Source of the DNA: Alphaproteobacteria bacterium
GTDB lineage: Bacteria > Pseudomonadota > Alphaproteobacteria > Micavibrionales > Micavibrionaceae
Assembly (NCBI GenBank): GCA_030432025.1
Contig: JAUIIA010000010.1
Coordinates: forward strand, 17,083 to 81,082
DNA length: 64,000 bases
Direction of reading: 5' to 3'
Shown here: piece by piece, positions 36,914 through 45,003 of the stretch
Position numbering within the stretch: the first letter of the stretch is position 1
How the letters are laid out: each line of letters opens with the position of its first letter
Position numbers and translations under genes: made by a program
The notes under the pieces: model-generated
What the model saw: only the letters and a program-made list of their open reading frames with translations
Database searches by the model: none
What the model was told of the DNA's origin: nothing

Positions 36914-37729
36914 ATGTCCACGATCATAATCGGGAAAAACAGCTTTCTCGCTTCGCATTTACAGAAGCGTGATGCTGCCGTGGAGTGGGAGTTTTTAACG
37001 CATCAAGAGGCATTTGATCGTCCCAACGATCTTAAAAATGCCGAAGTTATCGTCAACTGCGCTTACCATCCTGACTTACATTTTGGGGAATATGATGCGG
37101 ATAAGGACACCGATTTCGCAATCGCCTCTTTGATTCAAAATAGCACGGCACATTACATCATGATGAGTTCGCGCATGGTTTACGGTCCTGCGCCTTACGA
37201 CCTCGTGATTAATGAGGATTATGAGCTTGAGCCGGATTCTCAATACGGCAAAAACAAGCTGATCATTGAAAAAACCTTACAGAATATTCTACCGCCGAAA
37301 AGACTGACGATTTTGCGTATGAGTAATATTTTCGGCTTCGAGCCCGATCGTCCGAGATTCTTCGGCCAGATGATAACGTCATTGAAAAATGAAGGTGTGA
37401 TCCGTTTTGATATTGCACCGGAATCGCAGCGCGACTTTCTGTCTGTGTGGGCTTGGGCGGGGTATATAGAGCAAATCATCCGCGCACCTGAAGGCGGCAT
37501 ATTCAATATCAGTGCAGGCTTCGGGACAACCCCTCAAGAATTGGCGGACATACTGATAAAAGAATACGGTAGCGGCGAGGTGGTGTATACTGACACATCT
37601 GTAGAAGGACAATTTATTCTAAATGTCCGTAAAGCGATGCGTACGTTTGAATTAACACCATACACACAGATGGATTTACTAACTGATGTTGAAAAAGTAG
37701 CCAGATTATGTCTGGGTAGAGAGGATTAA
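36914..37729 (+). CDS. NAD-dependent epimerase/reductase-like protein with unusual nucleotide loop
   Basis: A 271-residue SDR-like protein. The open frame reaches back to 36824 inside the previous gene, but the ATG at 36914, 1 bp after that gene's stop, begins MSTIIIGKNSFLASHL at the Rossmann strand. The normal GxxGxxG is altered to GKNSFLA. YGKNK gives the Tyr/Lys pair and MMSSRMVYG the Ser region. It could be a 4-ketoreductase acting after the RmlB-like enzyme (RmlD-like role). The weak cofactor loop leaves activity uncertain. Confidence 0.7.
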   Translation: MSTIIIGKNSFLASHLQKRDAAVEWEFLTHQEAFDRPNDLKNAEVIVNCAYHPDLHFGEYDADKDTDFAIASLIQNSTAHYIMMSSRMVYGPAPYDLVINEDYELEPDSQYGKNKLIIEKTLQNILPPKRLTILRMSNIFGFEPDRPRFFGQMITSLKNEGVIRFDIAPESQRDFLSVWAWAGYIEQIIRAPEGGIFNISAGFGTTPQELADILIKEYGSGEVVYTDTSVEGQFILNVRKAMRTFELTPYTQMDLLTDVEKVARLCLGRED

Positions 37730-37796
37730 AAATTCTACTGCTGCTTTTTGATTAATACACGCCACATAACTAATAAGAAGAATTGGCACAAAGACT

Positions 37797-38849
37797 ATGA
37801 CCGCACTGAACCCCGATTTAAGAATATTGCTCGTCAACCCGAACGACAGCTCACGCAAAATGCTGGAGAGTGTCTTACGGCTGTCCGGGTATAAGCACAT
37901 TGAGACGGCTTATGAATCCTTCGACGGTTTTCGCAAATTCAAGGATGGAGAGATCGATGTCGTTGTCGCCATGTTGATAGATGGCGCGAGTGATGCGATC
38001 GACCTGACCAAAAAGATCCGTCATGACGCAAGTTCTCCGAATCCCGCTGCTGCTGTTGTTGCTGTCGCTGCCGCGCAAGGCGCGCATCTGTTAGGCAAGG
38101 CCCGTGAAGTTGGAATCACAGAGCTGATTCAGGCACCGTACCGTGTTGAGGATGTCGCCTCGCGTTTAAACTTCGTATCCGGTCTGCAGCATCAAATGCT
38201 GGAAAACTATGCGCAGCCGCAGGAAGCTCCGCAAATCGAACAGAGACCGGATGCCCCGGAATGGCCGAACGAGCAAGATTCGGAAAAACTCACCAAAACG
38301 TTGCTCGAACACTACATGAAGCATCATGAAATTGTTTTGTCGAAGCTGAAATTCGCACAAACCGCGACGAAGACCTGCATTGATGAAGTGAGACAAGTGC
38401 AAGAGCGGGTTAAGGGTCTTGATAAAGAAAGCATCAAGGACTTTCACGATTTTGATGCCATGTGGCAGGAGATTATCAGCTTGTTTGTGCAAGGTGGTAT
38501 TTCTCAGGAAGAGTTATTTGAAATAGAAAAGCTGGTCACGGCGATCCCGAAGGATATCAAGACGCACTATGATGAGCTCACTCAGGAAGATAAAGATTTC
38601 CTCGCTTTGGTGGAAAGCTTAAACACGGCCGCATATCACAAAGCCAGAGAGCGCGTAAGCGAGCTGCAAGCTCAGCCTAGTCCTTTCAACGGAAAAACCT
38701 CACAGGATTTTGAGGCAGTACAAAAGCCCAAGAAAATCAGACCGTGGTATACGCAGACCGCTGACGATGAAAAGGATAAGAGAGAATTGGGCGATGGTGA
38801 GGCGATTATCTACAAAGCGCATCTCATCAATCGGGACAAAGACGACTAG
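37797..38849 (+). CDS. Pseudo-receiver domain protein with helical C-terminal region
   Basis: A 350-residue protein. Residues 7-125 fold like a CheY receiver (LRILLVNPNDSSRKMLESVL at the start), but the phosphorylation residues are gone: the acidic pair is PN, the phospho-Asp position in DVVVAMLID is Met, the Thr/Ser position is Ala and the conserved Lys before Pro is Ala in IQAPYR. So it cannot be phosphorylated in the usual way. The rest (about 150-290) is predicted helical, rich in Glu/Lys, with a basic and acidic tail. It faces a minus-strand pair encoding an unknown protein and a receiver; the two end genes share CTAG. A phosphorylation-independent adaptor role is inference. Confidence 0.75.
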   Translation: MTALNPDLRILLVNPNDSSRKMLESVLRLSGYKHIETAYESFDGFRKFKDGEIDVVVAMLIDGASDAIDLTKKIRHDASSPNPAAAVVAVAAAQGAHLLGKAREVGITELIQAPYRVEDVASRLNFVSGLQHQMLENYAQPQEAPQIEQRPDAPEWPNEQDSEKLTKTLLEHYMKHHEIVLSKLKFAQTATKTCIDEVRQVQERVKGLDKESIKDFHDFDAMWQEIISLFVQGGISQEELFEIEKLVTAIPKDIKTHYDELTQEDKDFLALVESLNTAAYHKARERVSELQAQPSPFNGKTSQDFEAVQKPKKIRPWYTQTADDEKDKRELGDGEAIIYKAHLINRDKDD

Positions 38850-39349
38850 GAGTATTTTTCGATCGCAATTGCGACGACTTCTTTCAACTCTTCAGCCTTC
38901 TCACTGCTATCGCTGCGCAGCTGTTGCTCATAAGTGATCCACATCACATCAATATGCGCCTGAACGATGACATGATGCTCTTCACGGTCAATGTCGATAT
39001 CTTCGCAGAATTCGCGTAACGACAGACCGAAATGGGTCATCAAATCGTGCTTGTACATCGACGTTAAGTCTTTGATGTTGTTGGAGTAATTGTATATTTT
39101 ATCAATCCAGTTTTTGGCTTCGCTCGCACCTGCATCCTGAAATGCTTTCCAGCTTTGCGTAAGCTTTTCGAGAACGTCTTTGACTTCGTCTGTATATTCG
39201 TCCTCTTTGCTATCAATACGGATTTGCGCTTTCTTGATTTTTTTAGGATCAATAATGCCGTTAGGGCCACGCACAGGAAGTCCGGCTTTCAAGCGGAGCT
39301 TGTTAATGCGGTGATAAATCTCAACTTCTTCTTTGTCACGTTTGTTCAT
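38846..39349 (-). CDS. Unknown 167-residue charged helical protein linked to a response regulator
   Basis: I do not recognise this protein. It is highly charged and mostly helical by eye, starts with a basic stretch (MNKRDKEEVEIYHRINKLRLKAG), contains GPNGIIDPKKIKKAQ and has no membrane segment. Its start overlaps the end of the upstream receiver gene by 14 bp, so the two are translated together. Its neighbours suggest a signalling partner, for example a phosphotransfer-like or output protein; a His in DREEHHVIVQAH is the only candidate site and is not a clear Hpt motif. Confidence 0.6.
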   Translation of the reverse strand: MNKRDKEEVEIYHRINKLRLKAGLPVRGPNGIIDPKKIKKAQIRIDSKEDEYTDEVKDVLEKLTQSWKAFQDAGASEAKNWIDKIYNYSNNIKDLTSMYKHDLMTHFGLSLREFCEDIDIDREEHHVIVQAHIDVMWITYEQQLRSDSSEKAEELKEVVAIAIEKYS

Positions 39350-39941
39350 GATTGTTCTTCACATCCTGTGGTTTTGTTTTACGTCGTTCTTGCCCTTCAA
39401 ACGGTCGTTTTTGCCTGCGCCTGTCGGGGCCAAAAAAGTCCCGGCTTTTCACATAGGGGCGTGGGTTGTTGATCACATGTTGAATGCGTCTAGCCAGTTC
39501 ACTGGCCGAAATCGGTTTGACCACAACCTCATTCGCTCCAAGATCCCGGCTTTCTTTAACCAACGTTTCCGAAGTATAAGCACTACAGACGACTACGGGC
39601 AAGAAACGCACGCAGTCGCTCTTATGCGATCGTATGGTTTTTAATAATTCCCGCCCGTCCATTTCCGGCATCAACCAATCCAGAATAACAACATCAATGT
39701 TATTCTTATTCTAGAACTGGTTCATGGACTGGATTTTGTGTTGGGCTGCTACACCGTTCTCGGCGGTCACAACTTCACCGACGCCCATTTCCCTTAAACA
39801 CGCTGCAAGCAATTCAGCAATAAAGGGAAAGTCCTCGACCAGCAAAACCTTAAAATCTCCCAGGTCGAGTTGGTCCGCATCGGTCGGTTCGGTTTGGTCC
39901 TGCTCAACTGGCTCGGTGGACTCTGTTTTATCTTTATTCAT
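39336..39941 (-). pseudogene. Response regulator (receiver) with an in-frame TAG stop
   Basis: Reading straight through gives a 201-residue single-domain regulator: an acidic Glu/Asp/Thr-rich leader (residues 1-28), receiver strand one VLLVEDFPFIAELL, phospho-Asp in VVILDWLMPEMDG, Ser/Thr in VVVCSAYT, Lys in VVVKPIS, and a C-terminal GPDRRR...GQERR tail seen in related alphaproteobacterial regulators. The frame is broken once, by TAG at 39713-39711, between helix two and strand three (after QSMNQF, before NKNNIDVV). All active residues are otherwise intact and the frame is unchanged, so this is a single nonsense change, a sequencing error or, less likely, readthrough. TAG is used as a normal stop elsewhere in the window. 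Confidence 0.8.
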
Positions 39942-40065
39942 ATATTAGAAATATAAGGTTACTTCGTTAAGATCACTGTAAGATATTCTTTCGAATAGTC
40001 AAAGTGGATTGGACATCTTTCTATTGTTTGTTATATCTCGCTAAAGAACAAAGGAAATTTTGAAT

Positions 40066-41163
40066 ATGTTGAAAAAAACCGCACTTCACGACCTTCATGT
40101 ACAGCTTGGCGCAAAAATGGGCGAATTCGCCGGCTATGATATGCCGCTATATTACGGTGAGGGGGTGATTAAGGAACATGAATGGGTGCGCTCATCTTGC
40201 GGTTTATTCGATGTATCCCATATGGGGCAAGCCTCACTAACCGGAGAAGGCTCTCTGGCACTGGTACAAAAACTGACCCCGTCCGCATTTGCCAGATTGG
40301 AAGAAAACCGCACGAAATATACGGTTTTGCTTAATGAGCAGGGCGGGATTATCGATGATTTGATGATCACACGTACGGGCGACGAAGAATTTCACATGGT
40401 TTTGAATGCGGGCTGTAAGGATAAGGATCTGAAGTGGATTGAATCCCATGTCAGTGGTGACGTGAAGCTTAAATATTATGATGACTGGGCTTTGCTCGCG
40501 TTGCAGGGGCAAAAAGCTGAAGAAGTCTTGCGCGATGTTTTGGATATCGAACTAAAGGACATGCCGTATATGAGCCTGTGGTATCAGGACTACGAAATGT
40601 TCATCTCCCGCCTCGGTTATACGGGTGAGGACGGTTTCGAAATCGCTGTCAGCAACGAAGATGCGCCTGCGCTGGCTGAGAAACTCCTTGCGCATGATGC
40701 GGTGAAGCCGATCGGTCTGGCCGCCCGTGACTCGCTGCGCCTCGAAATGGGATATGCCCTGTATGGCCACGACATCAACGCCGAGACCTCACCTGTTGAT
40801 GCAAATATGACATGGTTGATCAGCAAAAGCGCGGAAGGCTATTTCGGCTATGAGCGTGTGCACAAGGATCTATCCGAAGGTGTTGATCGCAAACTGGTTG
40901 GTTTCAAATTGATCGACCGTGGTGTTGCCCGCGAAGGTGCGGAAATCAGAGACGAGAATGACAATGTGATTGGCGAACTGACATCCGGTGGCCATTCGCC
41001 GACGATGAAAGCCTCAATCGCTATGGGCTACGTCGATACAGCGTTCACGAAAAGCGGAACAAAAGTTTTCATCAATGTTCGCGGCAAGAATCTGGAGGCG
41101 GCCGTAAATGCTCTGCCTTTTATTCCGGCTAAAACGAAATCGATGAAGAAAAACGCGGCTTGA
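40066..41163 (+). CDS. gcvT: Aminomethyltransferase (glycine cleavage T protein)
   Basis: About 365 residues, normal for GcvT. It releases ammonia and passes the methylene group from lipoyl-bound aminomethyl to tetrahydrofolate. Conserved stretches: AGYDMPLYYG near the start, LFDVSHMGQ, the folate-site YTGEDGFEI, and LRLEMGYALYGHD. A TTG six bases upstream is in frame; the ATG at 40066 has AAGGA ten bases before it and is preferred. It heads an operon with an M50 protease, gcvH, gcvPA, a thioredoxin-like gene and gcvPB. No glycine riboswitch pattern is visible in the 120 bp upstream. Confidence 0.93.
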   Translation: MLKKTALHDLHVQLGAKMGEFAGYDMPLYYGEGVIKEHEWVRSSCGLFDVSHMGQASLTGEGSLALVQKLTPSAFARLEENRTKYTVLLNEQGGIIDDLMITRTGDEEFHMVLNAGCKDKDLKWIESHVSGDVKLKYYDDWALLALQGQKAEEVLRDVLDIELKDMPYMSLWYQDYEMFISRLGYTGEDGFEIAVSNEDAPALAEKLLAHDAVKPIGLAARDSLRLEMGYALYGHDINAETSPVDANMTWLISKSAEGYFGYERVHKDLSEGVDRKLVGFKLIDRGVAREGAEIRDENDNVIGELTSGGHSPTMKASIAMGYVDTAFTKSGTKVFINVRGKNLEAAVNALPFIPAKTKSMKKNAA

Positions 41164-41172
41164 TAAAACCCT

Positions 41173-42537
41173 ATGGACCTCGACTTCATCAAACTCGAAT
41201 ACATACTGGGTCCGTTTATCTATATCCTGCTGATCTACTTGGCCGTGCTGCTGCACGAAAGCGGTCATTACATCGCTGCGCGCATTTTCGGCATGCCGAT
41301 CAAGGAAGTCGTCATCGGCCGCGGGCGAACATTGAAATGGTGGATCGATAAAAACAACACGCGTTTTTCATTTCGCATGTGGCCGTTGGGCGCATATGTA
41401 CACCTGCTTGGCGCGGAGGAGGGCGATCATTCCAAAGCCTATGCGCTACAACCTTACTGGAAACGGCAGGTCACCACACTGGCCGGGCCATTCATAAATT
41501 TCGCAATTTTGCCCTTTTTGTTCTTCGCCTTTTATCTCGCATTCGGGCAACCATCCGCCCATGCAGTTCTGGTCGGGGTTGAGAAGGGGATGGCTGCGGA
41601 AAAAGCGGGGTTCGAGCCGTGGGATGAATTCTTGTCCGTAAACGGCATCCCCGTCACCAATTATCTGGATATGCGCCGTCACGCCTATTCTTTAGGGCCT
41701 GTAGAGGCGACATATAAGATCCGCCGCGGGCAAGAAATAAAAGAAATCACCTTCACTCCCGGCTGGGACTCCTACATGGATGACGAGGGTATCTTGCGGG
41801 AACACACCCGCTTTGGCGTGACATGGTATCACCGTCCGTACCAACTCGCGGTTTTTGAAAAAATCGCCGGTGTGGATGTCGATGACGATCCTGACTTGGC
41901 GCTGGAGTTGATTAATCGCTATATGGGGCAAGAGACCACGGTTGTTTTAAAAGGACAGCAAGACCGCACCCATACCTTCAAAGTACGCTTGTCGGCAGAG
42001 GCCAACAAACATTTGAATGATCCTGATCACCGCTATTACGAGGAAGTGTTTCTCGGCAAAACCAAGGGCAATTATTATCTCGAACAGCCCGTTGGCAAAT
42101 ATGTGTTCGAAGCCCTCATGAAAAGCGCCGACCTGATCAAAATTATAGCCGTACTGCCGTTCCAGCTCTTGCCGATCGATGCATCCGCTTTGAAGGATCA
42201 GCACGCAGTAACCCATATCGATACGGTCTGGCTGAACCGTTTTTACAATCTGATCTATCTGTTTTGTACCGCTAGTGTTTTCGTCGGTTTGATCAATTTA
42301 TTGCCGCTGCCGAATCTGGATGGCGGGCAATTCCTGATCCAGACATTGGAAAAAATCAAAAAAGAGAAACTCACACGCCGCACGAAAGCCCGCATTTTCG
42401 GGCTGGCATTCTTTATCCTGTATTTAAGTATCCTGTTTTCGAATCTGGATAATTTACCGGGCTACATTGACTCCCGTGTGAAAAAAGTTCAGGAATTTAT
42501 TAATCCCGATCAAAAAGACCAACAACAAGTTAAGTAA
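41173..42537 (+). CDS. M50 family site-2 protease-like membrane metalloprotease
   Basis: A 454-residue polytopic protein. The zinc motif HESGH is at residues 28-32 in the first membrane span, and NLDGGQF near residue 380 gives the third metal ligand in a late span, as in RseP/S2P proteases. Residues about 130-200 resemble a PDZ domain (VEKGMAAEKAGFEPWDEF). A second region to about 300 lies on the periplasmic side. Such proteases cut membrane-bound regulators. It sits 9 bp after gcvT and 13 bp before gcvH, an unexpected place. RseP proper usually sits in the lipid A/bamA region, so this may be a paralogue. Confidence 0.85.
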   Translation: MDLDFIKLEYILGPFIYILLIYLAVLLHESGHYIAARIFGMPIKEVVIGRGRTLKWWIDKNNTRFSFRMWPLGAYVHLLGAEEGDHSKAYALQPYWKRQVTTLAGPFINFAILPFLFFAFYLAFGQPSAHAVLVGVEKGMAAEKAGFEPWDEFLSVNGIPVTNYLDMRRHAYSLGPVEATYKIRRGQEIKEITFTPGWDSYMDDEGILREHTRFGVTWYHRPYQLAVFEKIAGVDVDDDPDLALELINRYMGQETTVVLKGQQDRTHTFKVRLSAEANKHLNDPDHRYYEEVFLGKTKGNYYLEQPVGKYVFEALMKSADLIKIIAVLPFQLLPIDASALKDQHAVTHIDTVWLNRFYNLIYLFCTASVFVGLINLLPLPNLDGGQFLIQTLEKIKKEKLTRRTKARIFGLAFFILYLSILFSNLDNLPGYIDSRVKKVQEFINPDQKDQQQVK

Positions 42538-42550
42538 GGAAATCAGAGCT

Positions 42551-42928
42551 ATGGCCGAAACTAAATATACGGAAGATCACGAAGCGGTTTATGTCGATGG
42601 CGATGTCGCATGGGTAGGCATCACTAAATATGCGCAGGAAGCTCTGGGCGATCTTGTCTTTGTTGAACTTCCCGAAGTCGGCAAAGCGTTGAGCAAGGGC
42701 GATGAGTTCGCGGTTGTCGAATCCGTAAAAACCGCCGCTGAAGTATATTCTCCCGTGGACGGCGAAGTGGTCGAAGCCAATGACAACATGCCTGATGATC
42801 TGGAACTGATCGCTAAGGATTTGGCCGATGGCGGCTGGATCGTCAAAATCAAAATCAGCGACGCATCACAGCTGGATGGCTTGATGGATGAAGCCGCGTA
42901 TCAGGATTATCTGAAGACACTTGATTAA
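42551..42928 (+). CDS. gcvH: Glycine cleavage system H protein
   Basis: A 125-residue lipoyl carrier, standard length. Lys60 in VVESVKTAAEVYSP is the lipoylation site, set in the usual hairpin, and the N-terminal ITKYAQEALGDLVFVELP is highly typical. It shuttles the aminomethyl and then dihydrolipoyl arm between the P, T and L proteins. The L protein is not in the window. A 74-bp gap with a weak hairpin GGTTTTT/AAAAACC (about 42973-42991) separates it from gcvPA. Confidence 0.95.
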   Translation: MAETKYTEDHEAVYVDGDVAWVGITKYAQEALGDLVFVELPEVGKALSKGDEFAVVESVKTAAEVYSPVDGEVVEANDNMPDDLELIAKDLADGGWIVKIKISDASQLDGLMDEAAYQDYLKTLD

Positions 42929-43002
42929 GACTTGGTGGAAAACCGAGTGTCCATAACCATTTCAGGCTGGTTTTTTGTTTAAAAACCGCCTAAATAGGGG
43001 AC

Positions 43003-44283
43003 ATGCGTTACTTACCACAGACACAGAAATCTCGCGACGAGATGCTCAAAGTCGTTGGAGCGAATTCGATCGACGACTTGTATGTTGATGTTCCCAAAGC
43101 CGCGTTTATCGACGGTAAAGCCGATCTGCCCGATCATCAGGGCGAACTGGCGGTCGAACGATATCTTGGGGCCTATGCCAATCAGAATCATGCCGCACCC
43201 GACGGTCCGTTCTTCCTCGGTGCCGGAGCGTATTATCACCACGTCCCCGCGACGGTGGATTACATCATTCAACGTTCGGAATTCCTGACCGCCTATACGC
43301 CGTACCAGCCGGAAATCGCGCAAGGCACGTTGCAGATGATTTTCGAATACCAGACTTTCATCGCACAATTGACAGGACAGGAAATCGCCAACGCTTCCAT
43401 GTATGACGGTGCGACCGCAACAACCGAAGCGGCACTGATGGCGATGCGTATCACCAAACGCAAGAAGATCGCGATCGGTAATGCTATCCATCCCGACTAC
43501 CGTGAAGTGCTGCAATCCTATATGTGGAATTTCGATGGCGAGGTCGAAATCACCGACGGTGAACCGGATGACACGACCGCATGTGTGATCGTTCAATCTC
43601 CTGATTTTTATGGCGCGCCTCATAAATACGATTCGTTGCGTAAAAAATGCGATGAGACGGGTGCGCTGCTTGTTGTCGTTGTGACTGAGATTTTGTCACT
43701 CGGTCTGTTGCCTGCGCCTGTCGAAGCCGACATTGTTTGCGGCGAAGGCCAAAGCATAGGTCTCGCTATGTCCTATGGTGGCCCATATCTTGGCTTCTTT
43801 GCATGTCGTGAGAAATATGTTCGCCAAATGCCCGGACGTCTGTGCGGTATTACCGAAGACGCCGACGGCAAGCGCGGTTTCGTGCTGACGCTGAATACGC
43901 GTGAACAGCATATCCGCCGTGACAAGGCGACATCCAATATCTGTACCAACCAGGGCCTGTGTGCTTTGGCGTTCACTGTTCACATGAGCTTGCTCGGTGA
44001 GGACGGCTTTAAACGTCTGGCGAAACTGAACCATGAAGCGGCGTGCAAAACCGCAGATGCGCTGACGGCAATCGACGGCGTGAAGCTGGTCACACAGAAC
44101 TTCTTCAATGAATTTGTAACGGAGCTTCCCAAGCCCGCGAATGAGGTAGTGGAGGCACTGGCTCAGAAAGGCGTTATCGCGGGACTGGCTCTTGAGGGTA
44201 ATAAACTTCTGGTCGCTGCTACGGAAATGACTACGCAGGCGGATATCGATGCGTTTGCGGCGAACCTGAAGGAAATTCTATAA
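43003..44283 (+). CDS. gcvPA: Glycine dehydrogenase (decarboxylating) subunit 1
   Basis: The 426-residue N-terminal half of the two-subunit P protein. Family motifs include [15 protein letters not shown] at the start, [13 protein letters not shown] and [12 protein letters not shown], and [10 protein letters not shown]. With GcvPB it forms the PLP enzyme that decarboxylates glycine. The two-subunit form is common in alphaproteobacteria. AGGGGAC precedes the ATG closely as ribosome-binding site. Its stop overlaps the start of the thioredoxin-like gene by 1 bp (TAATG). Confidence 0.93.
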   Translation: MRYLPQTQKSRDEMLKVVGANSIDDLYVDVPKAAFIDGKADLPDHQGELAVERYLGAYANQNHAAPDGPFFLGAGAYYHHVPATVDYIIQRSEFLTAYTPYQPEIAQGTLQMIFEYQTFIAQLTGQEIANASMYDGATATTEAALMAMRITKRKKIAIGNAIHPDYREVLQSYMWNFDGEVEITDGEPDDTTACVIVQSPDFYGAPHKYDSLRKKCDETGALLVVVVTEILSLGLLPAPVEADIVCGEGQSIGLAMSYGGPYLGFFACREKYVRQMPGRLCGITEDADGKRGFVLTLNTREQHIRRDKATSNICTNQGLCALAFTVHMSLLGEDGFKRLAKLNHEAACKTADALTAIDGVKLVTQNFFNEFVTELPKPANEVVEALAQKGVIAGLALEGNKLLVAATEMTTQADIDAFAANLKEIL

Positions 44284-45002
44284 TGCGCTTATTCACTCTC
44301 ATTCTATCTTTTGCAGTTTTTGTTCTGGCGGGAACCGCCCATGCGGAGACCGTCACCGAAAAGCTTGAGCAACGCAAAGCCAACTTTGCTAAAAAGGCAC
44401 CTGCTGAAAAACTCAAAGATTATGAAGAGGGTGTAAGACAAGTTGCCGAGTCAGGCGTTCTCGAACGCGCCATTAATGTCGGCGATAAAGCGCCGGACTT
44501 TACATTGCCGAATGCAGCGGGCGAAAGTGTTACCCTGTCCGAACTTCTGAAAGACGGTCCTGTTGTAATGATCTGGTATCGCGGTGAGTGGTGCCCGTAT
44601 TGCAATATCTATCTCGAAGACATTCAGGCCCATGCGCAAGAATTCAAGGATGCAGGCGCAAATGTAGTCGCCATCAGCCCTGAAACACCCGACCGTGGCT
44701 GGACTCTGCAGGACAAGCTGGATCTAGACTTTCATATCCTGAGTGACGAAAAAAGCGCCATCGCGCAAGAATACGGTGTCGTATACACACTGCCTGAAAA
44801 AATTGCAGGCTATTTGCAGGAAGCATTCGACATCCATGAAAAGAATAAGGACGACCGCAACCTTCTGCCGTTGGGGGCGTCATATGTGATTAGTCAGGAC
44901 GGCGTTGTGACATACGCCTTTATCGACCCTGATTATCGTAAACGTGCAGAAACCGAAATTCTGCTAGAGGAAGTAAAAGCACTGCCTAACAAGGAAAAGT
45001 AA
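44283..45002 (+). CDS. Exported thioredoxin/peroxiredoxin-like protein with CPYC motif
   Basis: A 239-residue protein with a Sec signal peptide (hydrophobic residues 3-17, cut predicted after GTAHA at residue 21). The AhpC/TSA-like domain starts at VGDKAPDFTLPNAAG and has WYRGEWCPYC, with Cys104 and Cys107. A CxxC pair in this place is more like a redox exchange protein or atypical peroxiredoxin than a classic two-Cys enzyme. It probably works in the periplasm. Its position between gcvPA and gcvPB, overlapping the former by 1 bp and 1 bp from the latter, is odd because the P protein is cytoplasmic. Confidence 0.82.
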   Translation: MRLFTLILSFAVFVLAGTAHAETVTEKLEQRKANFAKKAPAEKLKDYEEGVRQVAESGVLERAINVGDKAPDFTLPNAAGESVTLSELLKDGPVVMIWYRGEWCPYCNIYLEDIQAHAQEFKDAGANVVAISPETPDRGWTLQDKLDLDFHILSDEKSAIAQEYGVVYTLPEKIAGYLQEAFDIHEKNKDDRNLLPLGASYVISQDGVVTYAFIDPDYRKRAETEILLEEVKALPNKEK

Positions 45003-45003
45003 A

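Noticed and set aside
39950..40065. Glycine riboswitch upstream of gcvT
   Set aside because: The region is short and AT-rich, and the conserved tandem aptamer core was not found by eye.
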